A DNA stretch of 25,455 nt from Citromicrobium sp. (GTDB lineage Bacteria; Pseudomonadota; Alphaproteobacteria; Sphingomonadales; Sphingomonadaceae). Every line of letters begins with the position of its first letter. Position 1 is the first letter of the stretch. The position numbers and the translations under genes were made by a program. Below the pieces are notes generated by a model that saw only the letters and a program-made list of their open reading frames with translations, had not been told where the DNA came from and ran no database searches. The stretch covers positions 1 through 25,455 of the forward strand of contig QFNA01000012.1 of NCBI GenBank assembly GCA_003248395.1, read 5' to 3'. Shown one piece after another: positions 1 to 7,390 of this stretch.

Positions 1-395
1 AAACCGAGCGAGAGCCATGCGGGGCGCCCAGCCTTTGGCCCAGACCCATCCGGATCGTAACTGGTGCGGTAGAGGGCGTAGCCGTAATCGCGCCCCTGCC
101 AGCTGCTGACCGGCTCGACCACCATGACCCAGCTTCGGTCTGCGAACCACTTTTCGTGAAAGTCGAGGAACTCCTGACGTGTCGCCTGGCGGCTTCCGTC
201 GGGAAAGATGAGTTCGAGCCTGTCGCCGGTCGTGATCGTATCGATCATGCCCTTCATGTCGCGGGACTGGATCGCAGAAATGTGCCGGTCGAGCGTCTGG
301 TCGAACGACGCGACCGGCGCTTCGCCGACCGTCTGGCATCCGCTCAAGAGCGCGGACGTTGCGGCGAGCGCAACAAGGGGTGGCTTCACCCGCAT
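1..395 (-). CDS. SnoaL/NTF2-like lipoprotein, C-terminus beyond window
   Basis: Minus-strand frame open from ATG at 395 to the window edge (about 131 residues visible, C-terminus missing). The N-terminus is a short signal peptide ending in a lipobox (LLSGC), so the product should be a lipid-anchored envelope protein. The mature part (FDQTLDRHISAIQSRDMKGMIDTI..., then a region rich in Trp and acidic residues) has the look of the SnoaL/DUF4440 branch of the NTF2-like fold: a first helix with repeated small steps, then LELIFPDGS and a later WVMVVEP strand. This fold binds small ligands or acts as an assembly domain, so no reaction can be assigned. The start overlaps the stop of the upstream I78 gene by about 10 bases, which suggests translational coupling in one operon. 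The family call is by eye only. Confidence 0.7.
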   Translation of the reverse strand, partial: MRVKPPLVALAATSALLSGCQTVGEAPVASFDQTLDRHISAIQSRDMKGMIDTITTGDRLELIFPDGSRQATRQEFLDFHEKWFADRSWVMVVEPVSSWQGRDYGYALYRTSYDPDGSGPKAGRPAWLSLG

Positions 396-679
396 GCGAT
401 CCGCTCGATCTTGCGGTCACTGTCGTAATGAACGCGCACGCGGTGCGGGCTGTAATCCATCGTGACGGGCTGGTTCGGGCCGACCCATTGGAATACACGC
501 GCGCCGGTGCGCTGCTGGATTTCCTCGCCCAGGGCCTGCGACACCGCCTTGCCGATGAACTCTCCGGTCCCCTCCTGCGCGCATTCTCCCCCGCTTTCGG
601 CTGGTGGAATGTCGGCGGGGGGCACTGTGGCGCAGGCGCCCAGCGCCATGACAGAAGCGGCAAGCAGCGTTACGCGCAT
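386..679 (-). CDS. I78 family peptidase inhibitor, lipoprotein
   Basis: A 97-residue protein with a signal peptide and lipobox (LGAC). The mature part carries the hallmarks of the I78 inhibitor family: a first Cys (GGECAQ), a helix (FIGKAVSQALGEEIQQRTGA), then VGPNQPVTMDYSPHRVRVHYD and a terminal IACG, whose Cys can pair with the first. Family members inhibit serine proteases; here the protein would sit in the envelope. I chose the ATG at 679 over one at 703 because a strong Shine-Dalgarno (AGGAGAG) lies 5 bases upstream of it and the signal peptide then starts in the usual place. That Shine-Dalgarno touches the stop of the upstream gene, so the two are probably coupled. The target protease is unknown. 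Confidence 0.85.
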   Translation of the reverse strand: MRVTLLAASVMALGACATVPPADIPPAESGGECAQEGTGEFIGKAVSQALGEEIQQRTGARVFQWVGPNQPVTMDYSPHRVRVHYDSDRKIERIACG

Positions 680-684
680 GTCAA

Positions 685-691
685 CTCTCCT
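685..691 (-). promoter_or_regulatory. Shine-Dalgarno deciding the start of the I78 gene
   Basis: On the minus strand this reads AGGAGAG, 5 bases before the ATG at 679, and it shares one base with the TGA of the preceding gene (691-693). It favours the internal ATG over the ATG at 703, which lies inside the upstream gene and has no comparable site. Confidence 0.7.
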
Positions 692-1188
692 CAGCTTCCG
701 CATTTCTTGCGCGGCATGGGATCATACTGCGGATTGTCCTCGGTTTCGAGCGGCGTGAGAACCGTCCCGTTCTCGCTCAGGACAAAGCGGTTGGTCAGTT
801 CCCAGGTTTCGCCTTCGCCGCTCATGTCGAGCGCGACGACGATGCTCTGCGGGTTCTCCACCTCGACCGAGGTCACCGTGCCGAGCGCTTCGTAGAATTC
901 GATCTCGGTCGGGCGTATTTCGAGCTTGAGTTCCGACGCCACATCGTCGCAGGCGTTCGCTCCATAACCCCAAACGCCTTGGAATGCGGTGGGGATCGTC
1001 GAAACCTGCGCGGTTGCAGCGGTATCCGCGCCTGCGGCCTCGCTTTCGTGCGGTTCGGGGATGACGCTTTCGGTGGCAGCCGGTCCGGGGGCAGGATCGG
1101 CCTGCTCCTCGGGCTCGGAGCAGGCGGCGACTGCCAACAGGGCGGCAAGCGGTAGCGTCGGGCGAAGCAGAGTGCTGAGATAGGTCAT
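691..1188 (-). CDS. hypothetical acidic lipoprotein
   Basis: A protein of 165 residues from the ATG at 1188. A TTG seven codons further upstream is possible but less likely. A hydrophobic signal ends in a lipobox-like AVAAC, followed by a low-complexity Pro/Ala/Glu linker of roughly 40 residues. A compact domain then begins near FQGVWGYGANACDD and ends with RKKCGS, so two Cys frame the domain and could form a disulfide. The FxGxWG...C start resembles small secreted domains that are common and uncharacterised in Sphingomonadales; I do not recognise a named family. It starts 41 bases after the stop of the dehydrogenase gene and runs into the I78 gene, so it probably shares their transcript. No function is assigned. 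Confidence 0.75.
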   Translation of the reverse strand: MTYLSTLLRPTLPLAALLAVAACSEPEEQADPAPGPAATESVIPEPHESEAAGADTAATAQVSTIPTAFQGVWGYGANACDDVASELKLEIRPTEIEFYEALGTVTSVEVENPQSIVVALDMSGEGETWELTNRFVLSENGTVLTPLETEDNPQYDPMPRKKCGS

Positions 1189-1229
1189 GATCCGGTAAAC
1201 GCTCTGCAACGCCCGATTATCCCGCCGGA

Positions 1230-2678
1230 TTATCCCATCGTCGGAATGACGAAGGCATTCGACCCGTCGCCACCGCCGTCGGGCCAGCGCTGGGTGACCT
1301 TCTTGGCCTTGGTCCAGAACTTGAGGCCTTCCATGCCATACTGGTCGATGTCGCCGAAGCCCGAACGCTTCCAGCCGCCGAAGCTGTGGGCGAATTCACG
1401 CGCGGCGTGCCCGTTGCGCGTGAAGATGGCGACGCCGTTGCCGTATTGATGCTCGCTCGGGAGGCGCACCGCGTCCTCGAAATCCTTGGCGCGCACCATC
1501 TGGAGGACCGGCCCGAAGATTTCTTCCTTGTAACTTTCCATGTCGGGCGTGACCCGGTCGAGCAGGGTCGGGCCGACGAAAAAGCCGTCTTCATGGCCCT
1601 GCAGGCTGAAGCCGCGACCGTCGATCACGACTTCGGCGCCTTCCTTCTCGGCGGTGTCGATCCAGCCTTCGACGCGCGCCTTGTGCTCGGGCGTGACGAC
1701 GGGACCGTAATGCGCATCGGGATCGTTCGAGACGCCGACACGCAAGGCATTGATCGCGGGGATCAGTTTCTCGCGCAGCTTGTTGGCGGTTTCCTCGCCC
1801 ACGGGGACGACAACTGGCAGCGCCATACAGCGCTCGCCAGCCGAGCCGAAGGCAGCACCGGCCAGATCGTTCACCACCTGGTCGAGATCGGCGTCGGGCA
1901 TGACGATGCCGTGGTTCTTCGCACCGCCGAAGGCCTGCACGCGCTTGCCGTTTTCTGAGCCGCGCGAATAGATATACTGCGCGATGTCGGACGAGCCAAC
2001 GAAGCTGATTGCGGGAATGTCGGGATGGTCGAGGATGGCGTCGACCATTTCCTTGTCGCCGTGGACGACCTGCAATAGGCCCTCGGGCGCGCCCGCTTCG
2101 AGGAACAGCTCGGCAAGGCGAACCGGCACGGAAGGATCGCGTTCCGAAGGCTTGAGGATGAAGGCGTTGCCCGCCGCGATCGCCATGCCGAACATCCACA
2201 TCGGGATCATGGCGGGGAAGTTGAACGGGGTGATGCCCGCACCGATGCCGAGCGGCTGGCGCATCGAATAGACATCGATGCCAGGGCCTGCGCCCTGCGT
2301 ATATTCGCCCTTCAGCGCCTGCGGGATGCCGCAGGCATATTCGATCACTTCAAGCCCCCGCTGCACGTCGCCATGCGCGTCCTCGACCACCTTGCCGTGT
2401 TCGCTGGAAAGCAGTTCGGCGAGTTCCTGCTTGTGTGCCTCGACCAGTTCCTTGAACTTGAACATGACGCGGGCGCGGCGCTGCGGATTGGTCGCCGCCC
2501 ATTCGGGCTGGACCTTCCTGGCGGCTTCAACCGCCTTCTGCAGCAAGGCGGCATCGCCAAGCGAGACCTCGGCCTGGACCTCGCCCGTCGACGGGTTCCA
2601 GATCTTGTGAGTGCGGCCAGAAGTATCGGTTGCGGAACCGGCGGCTCCACCGGAGATGAAATGGTCAACCTGACGCAT
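1230..2678 (-). CDS. mmsA: methylmalonate-semialdehyde dehydrogenase (CoA-acylating), with an apparent internal deletion
   Basis: A 482-residue aldehyde dehydrogenase that converts methylmalonate or malonate semialdehyde with CoA and NAD to propionyl- or acetyl-CoA, in valine, beta-alanine and inositol breakdown. Visible hallmarks are ITPFNFPAMIPMWMFG (catalytic Asn about 153), the nucleotide-binding SFVGSS, the nucleophile in GSAGERCMAL (Cys about 284), EEIFGPV, and the C-terminal FGGWKRSGFGD typical of MmsA. The start at 2678 follows a GAGAGGA Shine-Dalgarno by 7 bases and gives the usual N-terminus; an upstream TTG extension is unlikely. Odd point: AREFA (to residue 430) is followed directly by HSFGGWK. 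The roughly 20 residues that family members carry between these, including VGMVGVNVPIPVP, are missing with the frame kept. The usual length is close to 500. Activity is therefore in doubt. Confidence 0.93.
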   Translation of the reverse strand: MRQVDHFISGGAAGSATDTSGRTHKIWNPSTGEVQAEVSLGDAALLQKAVEAARKVQPEWAATNPQRRARVMFKFKELVEAHKQELAELLSSEHGKVVEDAHGDVQRGLEVIEYACGIPQALKGEYTQGAGPGIDVYSMRQPLGIGAGITPFNFPAMIPMWMFGMAIAAGNAFILKPSERDPSVPVRLAELFLEAGAPEGLLQVVHGDKEMVDAILDHPDIPAISFVGSSDIAQYIYSRGSENGKRVQAFGGAKNHGIVMPDADLDQVVNDLAGAAFGSAGERCMALPVVVPVGEETANKLREKLIPAINALRVGVSNDPDAHYGPVVTPEHKARVEGWIDTAEKEGAEVVIDGRGFSLQGHEDGFFVGPTLLDRVTPDMESYKEEIFGPVLQMVRAKDFEDAVRLPSEHQYGNGVAIFTRNGHAAREFAHSFGGWKRSGFGDIDQYGMEGLKFWTKAKKVTQRWPDGGGDGSNAFVIPTMG

Positions 2679-2745
2679 AGGGGAATCCTCTCTTTTCTTA
2701 CCAACGGCCTTGGCAAGCGAGAGGTCCGAAATCAACCGTCGCGAT

Positions 2746-3960
2746 CTAGCCGACTGCCGCCATCATCTGCGCACACAGGATCGCGCCATAGGTGCCGAGC
2801 GCGTAACCCAGCACGGCGAGAAGCACGCCCACGGGGGCAAGCGCCGGGTGGAACGCGCTGGCGACCACGGGCGCCGATGCTGCCCCGCCGACATTTGCCT
2901 TGCTGCCCACGGCCACGAAAAAGAACGGCGCCTTGATGATCTTGGCCACGACCAGCAGCAGCATGACGTGGACGATCATCCAGATGAGGCCAACCGCCAT
3001 GAATGCCGGCGCGTCGGACAATTGCGTGACGTCCATCTTGGTCCCGATCACAGCGACGAGCAGGAAAATGAAGACCGAACCGAACTTGCTCGCGCCGACA
3101 CCTTCGAGTTCGCGGGCGCGTGTAAAGCTGGCGACGAGGCCGATGGTCGTGGCGACAACCACCACCCAGAAGAAACTGCTGGCGAGCGTCGCGTCCTCCC
3201 CCTGCAGATCGGCGAAGACGCCGCCGAGGATATTGCCGACAAGATGGCACAGGCCGACCACCGCGAGCGTCGCACCGAACAGCAGGACGTAGTCGTTGGC
3301 CTTGGCGACGCGCTCCACCGAACTGGTGTATTCCGCCATCTTGTCGCGCAGGGCATCGATGGCGCTGCTGTCCGCACCCAGCCAGCGGTCCACGCGCTCG
3401 CTGGCGCCTGCGCCATAGAGCAGGAAAGCCATCCAGATATTGGCGACAATGATGTCCACCGCGATCAGTGCGGAATATCGCTCGATATTGTAGCCATAGA
3501 CTTCGAGCATGGCGGTCTGGTTTGCGCCGCCGCCGATCCAGCTGCCTGCGAGCGTCGCCAGACCACGCCACGCGGCATCCTGGCCCGTGCCTATGATCGA
3601 GGGATCGAACTGTGCCACGATCCACAACGCTATCGGGCCGCCGATGATGATCCCCAGCGTAGCCGTGAGGAACATGATTATGGCTTTGCTGCCGAGCCCC
3701 AGGATACCCTTGAGATCGATCGAGAGAGTCATGAGAAACAGCGCGGCAGGCAGGAAATAATCCTTCGCGATGGTCCACAGATTGCTTTCGCTGACGTCGA
3801 TCAGTCCGAAGGTGACCATCAGCGAGGGGACCAGATAGCAGACCAGGATGATCGGGATGAAGGTGTAGAACTTCTGCCAGCCCGGCCGGTCACGCGTCAC
3901 GAAAACAAAGGCGAGGACTGCGCCGAGCAGGCCCAGGATAATCCTGTCATCGGTAATCAT
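2746..3960 (-). CDS. DUF819 family integral membrane protein, putative transporter
   Basis: A 404-residue, very hydrophobic protein with about ten or more membrane segments and a central soluble stretch near residues 185-215. The sequence fits the DUF819 (YjcL-like) family. Two similar Gly/Ala-rich segments, GSWIGGGANQTAML in the first half and GSKANVGGAASAPVVA in the second, suggest an internal duplication like the broken-helix motifs of sodium- or proton-coupled carriers. This is inference: the substrate of the family is not established. The start at 3960 follows GGGAGAG by about 8 bases. The gene lies 43 bases after the Cds1-like gene and 67 bases before mmsA, all on the same strand, so one transcript is plausible. 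Transport of a thiol or amino acid linked to its upstream neighbour is a reasonable guess only. Confidence 0.85.
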   Translation of the reverse strand: MITDDRIILGLLGAVLAFVFVTRDRPGWQKFYTFIPIILVCYLVPSLMVTFGLIDVSESNLWTIAKDYFLPAALFLMTLSIDLKGILGLGSKAIIMFLTATLGIIIGGPIALWIVAQFDPSIIGTGQDAAWRGLATLAGSWIGGGANQTAMLEVYGYNIERYSALIAVDIIVANIWMAFLLYGAGASERVDRWLGADSSAIDALRDKMAEYTSSVERVAKANDYVLLFGATLAVVGLCHLVGNILGGVFADLQGEDATLASSFFWVVVVATTIGLVASFTRARELEGVGASKFGSVFIFLLVAVIGTKMDVTQLSDAPAFMAVGLIWMIVHVMLLLVVAKIIKAPFFFVAVGSKANVGGAASAPVVASAFHPALAPVGVLLAVLGYALGTYGAILCAQMMAAVG

Positions 3961-4003
3961 TTGCGTGGTCTCTCCCGGCGCCTGACGGCGCTATTCCGTT
4001 CTG

Positions 4004-5077
4004 TTATGGTGTTTCGAGACGTCCGGTTTCGAAGAATGCGTCGATCTGCGAAATTTCGGTAGCGATATCGAAACCGCGCTCATCGAGCCAGCCGGCGTCG
4101 AAAATCGTATCGGCATAGCGCGAGCCATCGTCGCAAAGGATCGAGACGATCGACCCGGCCTCGCCACGCTCTGCCATCTCCGTGGCGATTTTCGCGCAGG
4201 CCCAGACGTTGGTGCCCGTCGAACCGCCGCAGCGCCTCCCCAGCCGTTCGCTGACCACATGCGTTGCGGCGATCGAACGGCTGTCCGTTATGGCTTCCAT
4301 CCGGTCGACCACGTCGGGGAGGAAACTCGGCTCGACCCGCTGGCGGCCGATACCCTCGATGCAACCAGATGAGTGGGCGACCCGATCAATCTCGCGGTCG
4401 TGCCAATGGCGGTGGAAGACCGACCCCTCCGGATCCGCGACGCAGAGGCTCGTGTCGAACCGGTTGTAGCGTGCATAGCGCCCGATCGTGGCCGAAGTGC
4501 CACCGGTCCCCGCGCCGCAGACGATCCAGCGCGGCACGGGGTGCGGCTCGCGCGTCATCTGGGCGAAGATCGATTCTGCGATGTTGTTGTTGCTGCGCCA
4601 GTCGGTCGCGCGCTCGGCATAGGTGAACTGATCGATGTAATGCCCGTCGAGCTCGTCAGCGAGCGTCTGCGCGGCATCATACATCTCGCAAGGATCGTCG
4701 ACGAAATGGCACGAGCCCCCGTGGAAAGCGATGGCATCGATCTTCGCCTGCGCGGTCGTCCGCGGGACCACGGCAATGAAACGCAGGCCGAGCATGCGGG
4801 CGAAATAGGCCTCCGAAACGGCAGTGGAACCGCTCGATGCCTCGATGATCGGCGTATTCTCGCAAATCCATCCGTTGCACAGGCCATAGAGGAACAGCGA
4901 GCGCGCCAGGCGGTGTTTCAGGCTGCCCGTCGGATGGCTTGATTCATCTTTCAGGTAGATCGCGATGTCGGGCAGTGCGGGCACGGGAAGGGGGATAAGA
5001 TGCGTATCCGACGAGCGGTTGAAATCGGCTTCGATGCGGCCGATCGCCCAGTTTACCCATTCGCGTGCAGTGGTCAT
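4004..5077 (-). CDS. Cds1-like PLP-dependent cysteine desulfhydrase / cysteine synthase family protein
   Basis: A 357-residue fold-type II PLP enzyme. Visible features are KDESSHPTGSLKHRLA with the PLP-binding Lys at about 54, the substrate loop SSGSTAVSEA (about 81-90), the phosphate-binding GAGTGGTSAT (about 188-197), and a late RRCGGSTGTN motif. From memory, the stretches RIEADFNRSSDTHLI, LFLYGLCNGWI and DQFTYAERATDWR closely match mycobacterial Cds1, an L-cysteine desulfhydrase that releases sulfide, pyruvate and ammonia. The whole-length resemblance favours that subgroup over classical CysK/CysM. The cytoplasm is the expected location, since no signal peptide is seen. It is the first gene of the minus-strand run and precedes the DUF819 membrane protein by 43 bases. 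The exact reaction (sulfide release or synthesis) cannot be decided from sequence. Confidence 0.85.
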   Translation of the reverse strand: MTTAREWVNWAIGRIEADFNRSSDTHLIPLPVPALPDIAIYLKDESSHPTGSLKHRLARSLFLYGLCNGWICENTPIIEASSGSTAVSEAYFARMLGLRFIAVVPRTTAQAKIDAIAFHGGSCHFVDDPCEMYDAAQTLADELDGHYIDQFTYAERATDWRSNNNIAESIFAQMTREPHPVPRWIVCGAGTGGTSATIGRYARYNRFDTSLCVADPEGSVFHRHWHDREIDRVAHSSGCIEGIGRQRVEPSFLPDVVDRMEAITDSRSIAATHVVSERLGRRCGGSTGTNVWACAKIATEMAERGEAGSIVSILCDDGSRYADTIFDAGWLDERGFDIATEISQIDAFFETGRLETP

Positions 5078-5411
5078 GGCGCGCTTCTAACCGATGGCGC
5101 GATTGACACAAGTTTTGCGCTCGCTGTCATTTCAGGTAACTTCATTGGGGCGCAATGACCGGCCGAAACAACTGTCGACACAACCGCCACATATGCCGGC
5201 GAATGTGAAAAATTGTTAAGAAGCGCCGGTTTAACTATTTGACACTCGTTAGTCCCCTATTAATAGGGGCGCGCCTAAGGGCGATACGCGCCTGTCTGTC
5301 GTGACTCGCATTTTGTCGGGAACGATGGGGATGACAGTTGCGTTGAATGGCTGAGTGTGGGGAATTTCACGCTCCGTACACGCATAATATTTGAGACCAA
5401 GGGGTCGAGAA
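5078..5411. other. divergent intergenic region with promoter candidates
   Basis: 334 bases between the Cds1-like gene (minus) and the small membrane protein gene (plus). It is clearly more AT-rich than the surroundings in 5200-5270. It holds a TTGACA box, a perfect 16-base palindrome (listed separately) and a leader of about 140 bases before the ATG at 5412. I see no convincing coding frame in it, and no confident promoter for the minus-strand gene. Confidence 0.6.
5239..5269 (+). promoter_or_regulatory. candidate promoter overlapped by a perfect palindrome
   Basis: A consensus TTGACA at 5239-5244 is followed by AT-rich -10 candidates (TAATAG at 5261-5266 with a 16-base spacer, or TATTAA at 5259-5264). 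The -10 zone lies inside CCCCTATTAATAGGGG (5254-5269), a perfect 16-base palindrome. A dimeric repressor bound there would block the promoter. The downstream gene starts at 5412. The -10 match is imperfect, so the promoter itself is moderate in confidence; the palindrome is certain. Confidence 0.5.
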
Positions 5412-5609
5412 ATGAAAATTAACAAGATTGCTCTCGCAGCAGCAGCAGCGTCGTTGGCCGCAATGCCGATCGCCGCTAGTGCTCAGGATTCTGACTCTGA
5501 CGGCGGCGGCATCGCGAATGGCGCGATCGTTGCAGCTATCGCCGGTATCGGTATCGCAATTCTTCTGCTTACCGACGACGACGAAGAAGATGTGGCCATC
5601 AGCCGCTAA
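5412..5609 (+). CDS. small exported or membrane protein with an acidic tail
   Basis: A 65-residue protein. It starts with a positively charged MKINK and an Ala-rich signal peptide ending in a typical ASAQ|D site, followed by an acidic/Gly linker (DSDSDGGG), one hydrophobic segment (NGAIVAAIAGIGIAILLLT) and an acidic tail (DDDEEDVAISR). If the signal is cleaved, the product is a peptide of about 35 residues with one membrane helix. A GGGG/GAG-rich ribosome site precedes the ATG. A strong terminator follows directly, so this is a single-gene transcript. Similar short proteins are common in Sphingomonadales but I know of no function. The start at 5412 is preferred over an in-frame upstream start at 5391. 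Confidence 0.75.
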   Translation: MKINKIALAAAAASLAAMPIAASAQDSDSDGGGIANGAIVAAIAGIGIAILLLTDDDEEDVAISR

Positions 5610-5633
5610 GGCATATTTGGCTTAGAATTCGAA

Positions 5634-5664
5634 CCCGCCGCTCCTCTTGGGGCGGCGGGTTTTT
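5634..5664 (+). terminator. Rho-independent terminator
   Basis: CCCGCCGC (5634-5641) pairs perfectly with GCGGCGGG (5652-5659) across a 10-base loop, followed by TTTTTC. It lies 25 bases after the stop of the small membrane protein gene and should end that transcript before the tRNA. Confidence 0.9.
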
Positions 5665-5716
5665 CTTGCGCAAAATGCGCAAAGCTGGCTGACGTAGCCG
5701 CTTCGACAGGCAACGC

Positions 5717-5745
5717 TTGACGATCAGTCACGCGCGGCATAGCGG
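5717..5745 (+). promoter_or_regulatory. candidate promoter of the tRNA-Gly gene
   Basis: TTGACG at 5717-5722 and TAGCGG at 5740-5745 with a 17-base spacer, 11 bases before the mature tRNA 5' end. The -10 match is weak; position and the -35 box are the main support. Confidence 0.4.
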
Positions 5746-5756
5746 CAAGTCACCTC

Positions 5757-5830
5757 GCGGGTGTAGCTCAATGGTAGAGCAGCAGCTTCCCAAGCTGACG
5801 ACGAGGGTTCGATTCCCTTCACCCGCTCCA
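5757..5830 (+). tRNA. tRNA-Gly (anticodon CCC)
   Basis: A 74-base cloverleaf with encoded CCA. The acceptor stem GCGGGTG pairs with CACCCGC, discriminator T. The D arm is GCTC-AATGGTA-GAGC. The anticodon loop TTCCCAA sits on a stem GCAGC/GCTGA (four pairs plus a G/A at the top). The T arm is GAGGG-TTCGATT-CCCTT-like with the usual TTCGA. The loop sequence identifies glycine, decoding GGG. Confidence 0.96.
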
Positions 5831-5897
5831 GAATCCTGACTCAGCCGCAGGTACCTTCGACCCGAGAGGGCCTTGTGGAACTCAGTCGTCCGGCCGA

Positions 5898-6908
5898 TCA
5901 CTTGCCGGTCAGCACGATGGTATCACCGTTCTCACGGGCGGTCACCGGCATCACCGAAGTGACACCCTCGATAAATCCTTGAGAGTTGTCGGTTTTGAAG
6001 ACGCCGCTCACGCGGACGTTCGCAGCCGATTTGGCGACGACCATCTTGCGGCTGGAATATCTGTTCATCCGCTCGACAGCTGTCGGCAGGGGTGTCGCGT
6101 CGAATGACAGCAATCCGCTTTCCCATGAGGATGACAGCGACAAATCAGGCGTCGCGGTGGGCGCTTTCTCCAGGCTGGTACCCTCACCGAGCACTAGCTC
6201 CTGCCCGACTGCGACCTTTCTGGTCGGCGCGCCAATCGATTGCGAAAAACCCGAAGCGGTGTCCTCGTTCTGCACTGCCACGCTGCCTTCGTACAGAAGT
6301 ACGCGCACCTGAACGGCCAGCTTTTCGACACTGAAGGACGTACCGGTTGCCACGACCACCCGATCCCCCGCCGTGACCGAAAACGGCCTCAACGGATCGC
6401 TCGCGACGTTGAAGCGCGCCCGCCCGGAATCGAGCCAGAGCTTGCGCTCGTTGTCGGTCAACCGAACCCGCACACTGGTGTTGGCATCCAGGGAGATGGT
6501 CGATCCATCGGCCAGCCGGACCACGCGCCGTTCGCCCAATTCGGTGTGATAGGATAGGGGCTGGGTGGCAAACCAGGTTCCGCCACCAATCGCAGTGATT
6601 GTGAATGCGGCCACGCTCGCAGCGATCAACCGTCGGCGCTGCAAGCCTTTTCGACTCTGCCGCATGGCTTGATGGGTGTCACACATGACCATCGCCTGCA
6701 ACTCGTGATGATGATCTGCGATGAGACCATCCATCGCGCCCCACGTCTCGCTGACGCTGACAAAATCGCGCCGGTTGCGCTCGTCTTCGGCCAGCCACTC
6801 TTCGAAGGCGCGCCTCTCGCGGTCAGAGACGTCTTCGCTTGCCATTCTGAAAAACCACCGCGCGGCGATTTCGTGGCTGTCTCCGATTTTTCGGATTTCG
6901 GCCGTCAT
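5898..6908 (-). CDS. FecR family anti-sigma / signal transducer
   Basis: A 336-residue protein with the FecR layout. An N-terminal cytoplasmic segment (AARWFFRMASEDVSDRERR...FEEWLAEDERNRRDF, the DUF4880-type anti-sigma helix region) is followed by one membrane helix at about residues 94-115 (LIAASVAAFTITAIGGGTWF). The periplasmic FecR domain shows RRVVRLADGSTISLDANT and ERKLWLDSGRARFNV. The C-terminal part (ATPLPTAVERMNRYSSRKMVV...) resembles the STN-like domain that contacts the receptor's signalling domain. The protein should hold the adjacent sigma factor until the receptor signals. The ATG at 6908 overlaps the sigma stop as TGATG, so the two are tightly coupled. A TTG one codon earlier is the alternative. 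Confidence 0.93.
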   Translation of the reverse strand: MTAEIRKIGDSHEIAARWFFRMASEDVSDRERRAFEEWLAEDERNRRDFVSVSETWGAMDGLIADHHHELQAMVMCDTHQAMRQSRKGLQRRRLIAASVAAFTITAIGGGTWFATQPLSYHTELGERRVVRLADGSTISLDANTSVRVRLTDNERKLWLDSGRARFNVASDPLRPFSVTAGDRVVVATGTSFSVEKLAVQVRVLLYEGSVAVQNEDTASGFSQSIGAPTRKVAVGQELVLGEGTSLEKAPTATPDLSLSSSWESGLLSFDATPLPTAVERMNRYSSRKMVVAKSAANVRVSGVFKTDNSQGFIEGVTSVMPVTARENGDTIVLTGK

Positions 6909-7390
6909 CAACTTTTCTCTCTTACTTTGGTCAAGGCAGCAAGAGCCTTGACGAGTTGCTTCTCGACAGCGCTGACCGAAATGCCAAACATGTCGGCGAT
7001 CTCGCGCTGCTTCATTCCTTCCAGCCGACAGAGAATGAAGATCGAACGGGTTCTCTCGGGAAGGGCCCGCAGTGCGGCCATGACCCCCTCCATCGATTCC
7101 CGGGCATCAAGTATTCGCATCGGCGTGATGTGGTCGACGTGCATTTCGGAAAAGACATGCGCGTCCTGGTCGTAATCGTTGCTCACTTGGGATCGGCGGT
7201 GACGGTCCCGAAGAAGATTTGCTGCTGCCTGGAAAATATAGCTGTCCGGATTGTCGACCTGGAGACCTCCGCGTTTCGACAGTTTCACAAATATTTCCTG
7301 CGTCAGATCTTCCGCTTCGCCATGGCTGCCGGTGCGCTTCAGAAAATACGACATCAGAGCCGCACGATACCGGCTATTCAGCGTCTCCAT
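6908..7390 (-). CDS. FecI-like ECF sigma factor
   Basis: A 160-residue ECF sigma factor from the ATG at 7390 (a TTG at 7411 would add seven residues; neither has a clear ribosome site). Region 2 is visible as YRAALMSYFLKRTGSHGEAEDLTQEIFVKL and region 2.4 around NPDSYIFQAAANLLRDRHRR. Region 4 is LPERTRSIFILCRLEGMKQREIADMFGISVSAVEKQLVKAL, the classical FecI-type helix-turn-helix. It directs RNA polymerase to a small regulon, usually the neighbouring receptor. Its stop overlaps the fecR start, and the receptor gene lies divergently about 205 bases away, which fits cell-surface signalling. Its promoter target cannot be set from this window. Confidence 0.93.
   Translation of the reverse strand: METLNSRYRAALMSYFLKRTGSHGEAEDLTQEIFVKLSKRGGLQVDNPDSYIFQAAANLLRDRHRRSQVSNDYDQDAHVFSEMHVDHITPMRILDARESMEGVMAALRALPERTRSIFILCRLEGMKQREIADMFGISVSAVEKQLVKALAALTKVREKS

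Noticed and set aside
2710..4062. A 450-residue plus-strand frame opposite the DUF819 gene
   Set aside because: His/Asp/Glu/Arg-rich composition expected from the complement of a membrane protein gene; no recognisable family.
5216..5235. Possible CtrA site (TTAA repeats) before the small protein gene
   Set aside because: The two TTAA halves are 11 bases apart; CtrA needs 7.
5757..5830. tRNA-Gly as an integration site for a mobile element
   Set aside because: No repeat of the tRNA 3' end, integrase or phage gene is found in the window.
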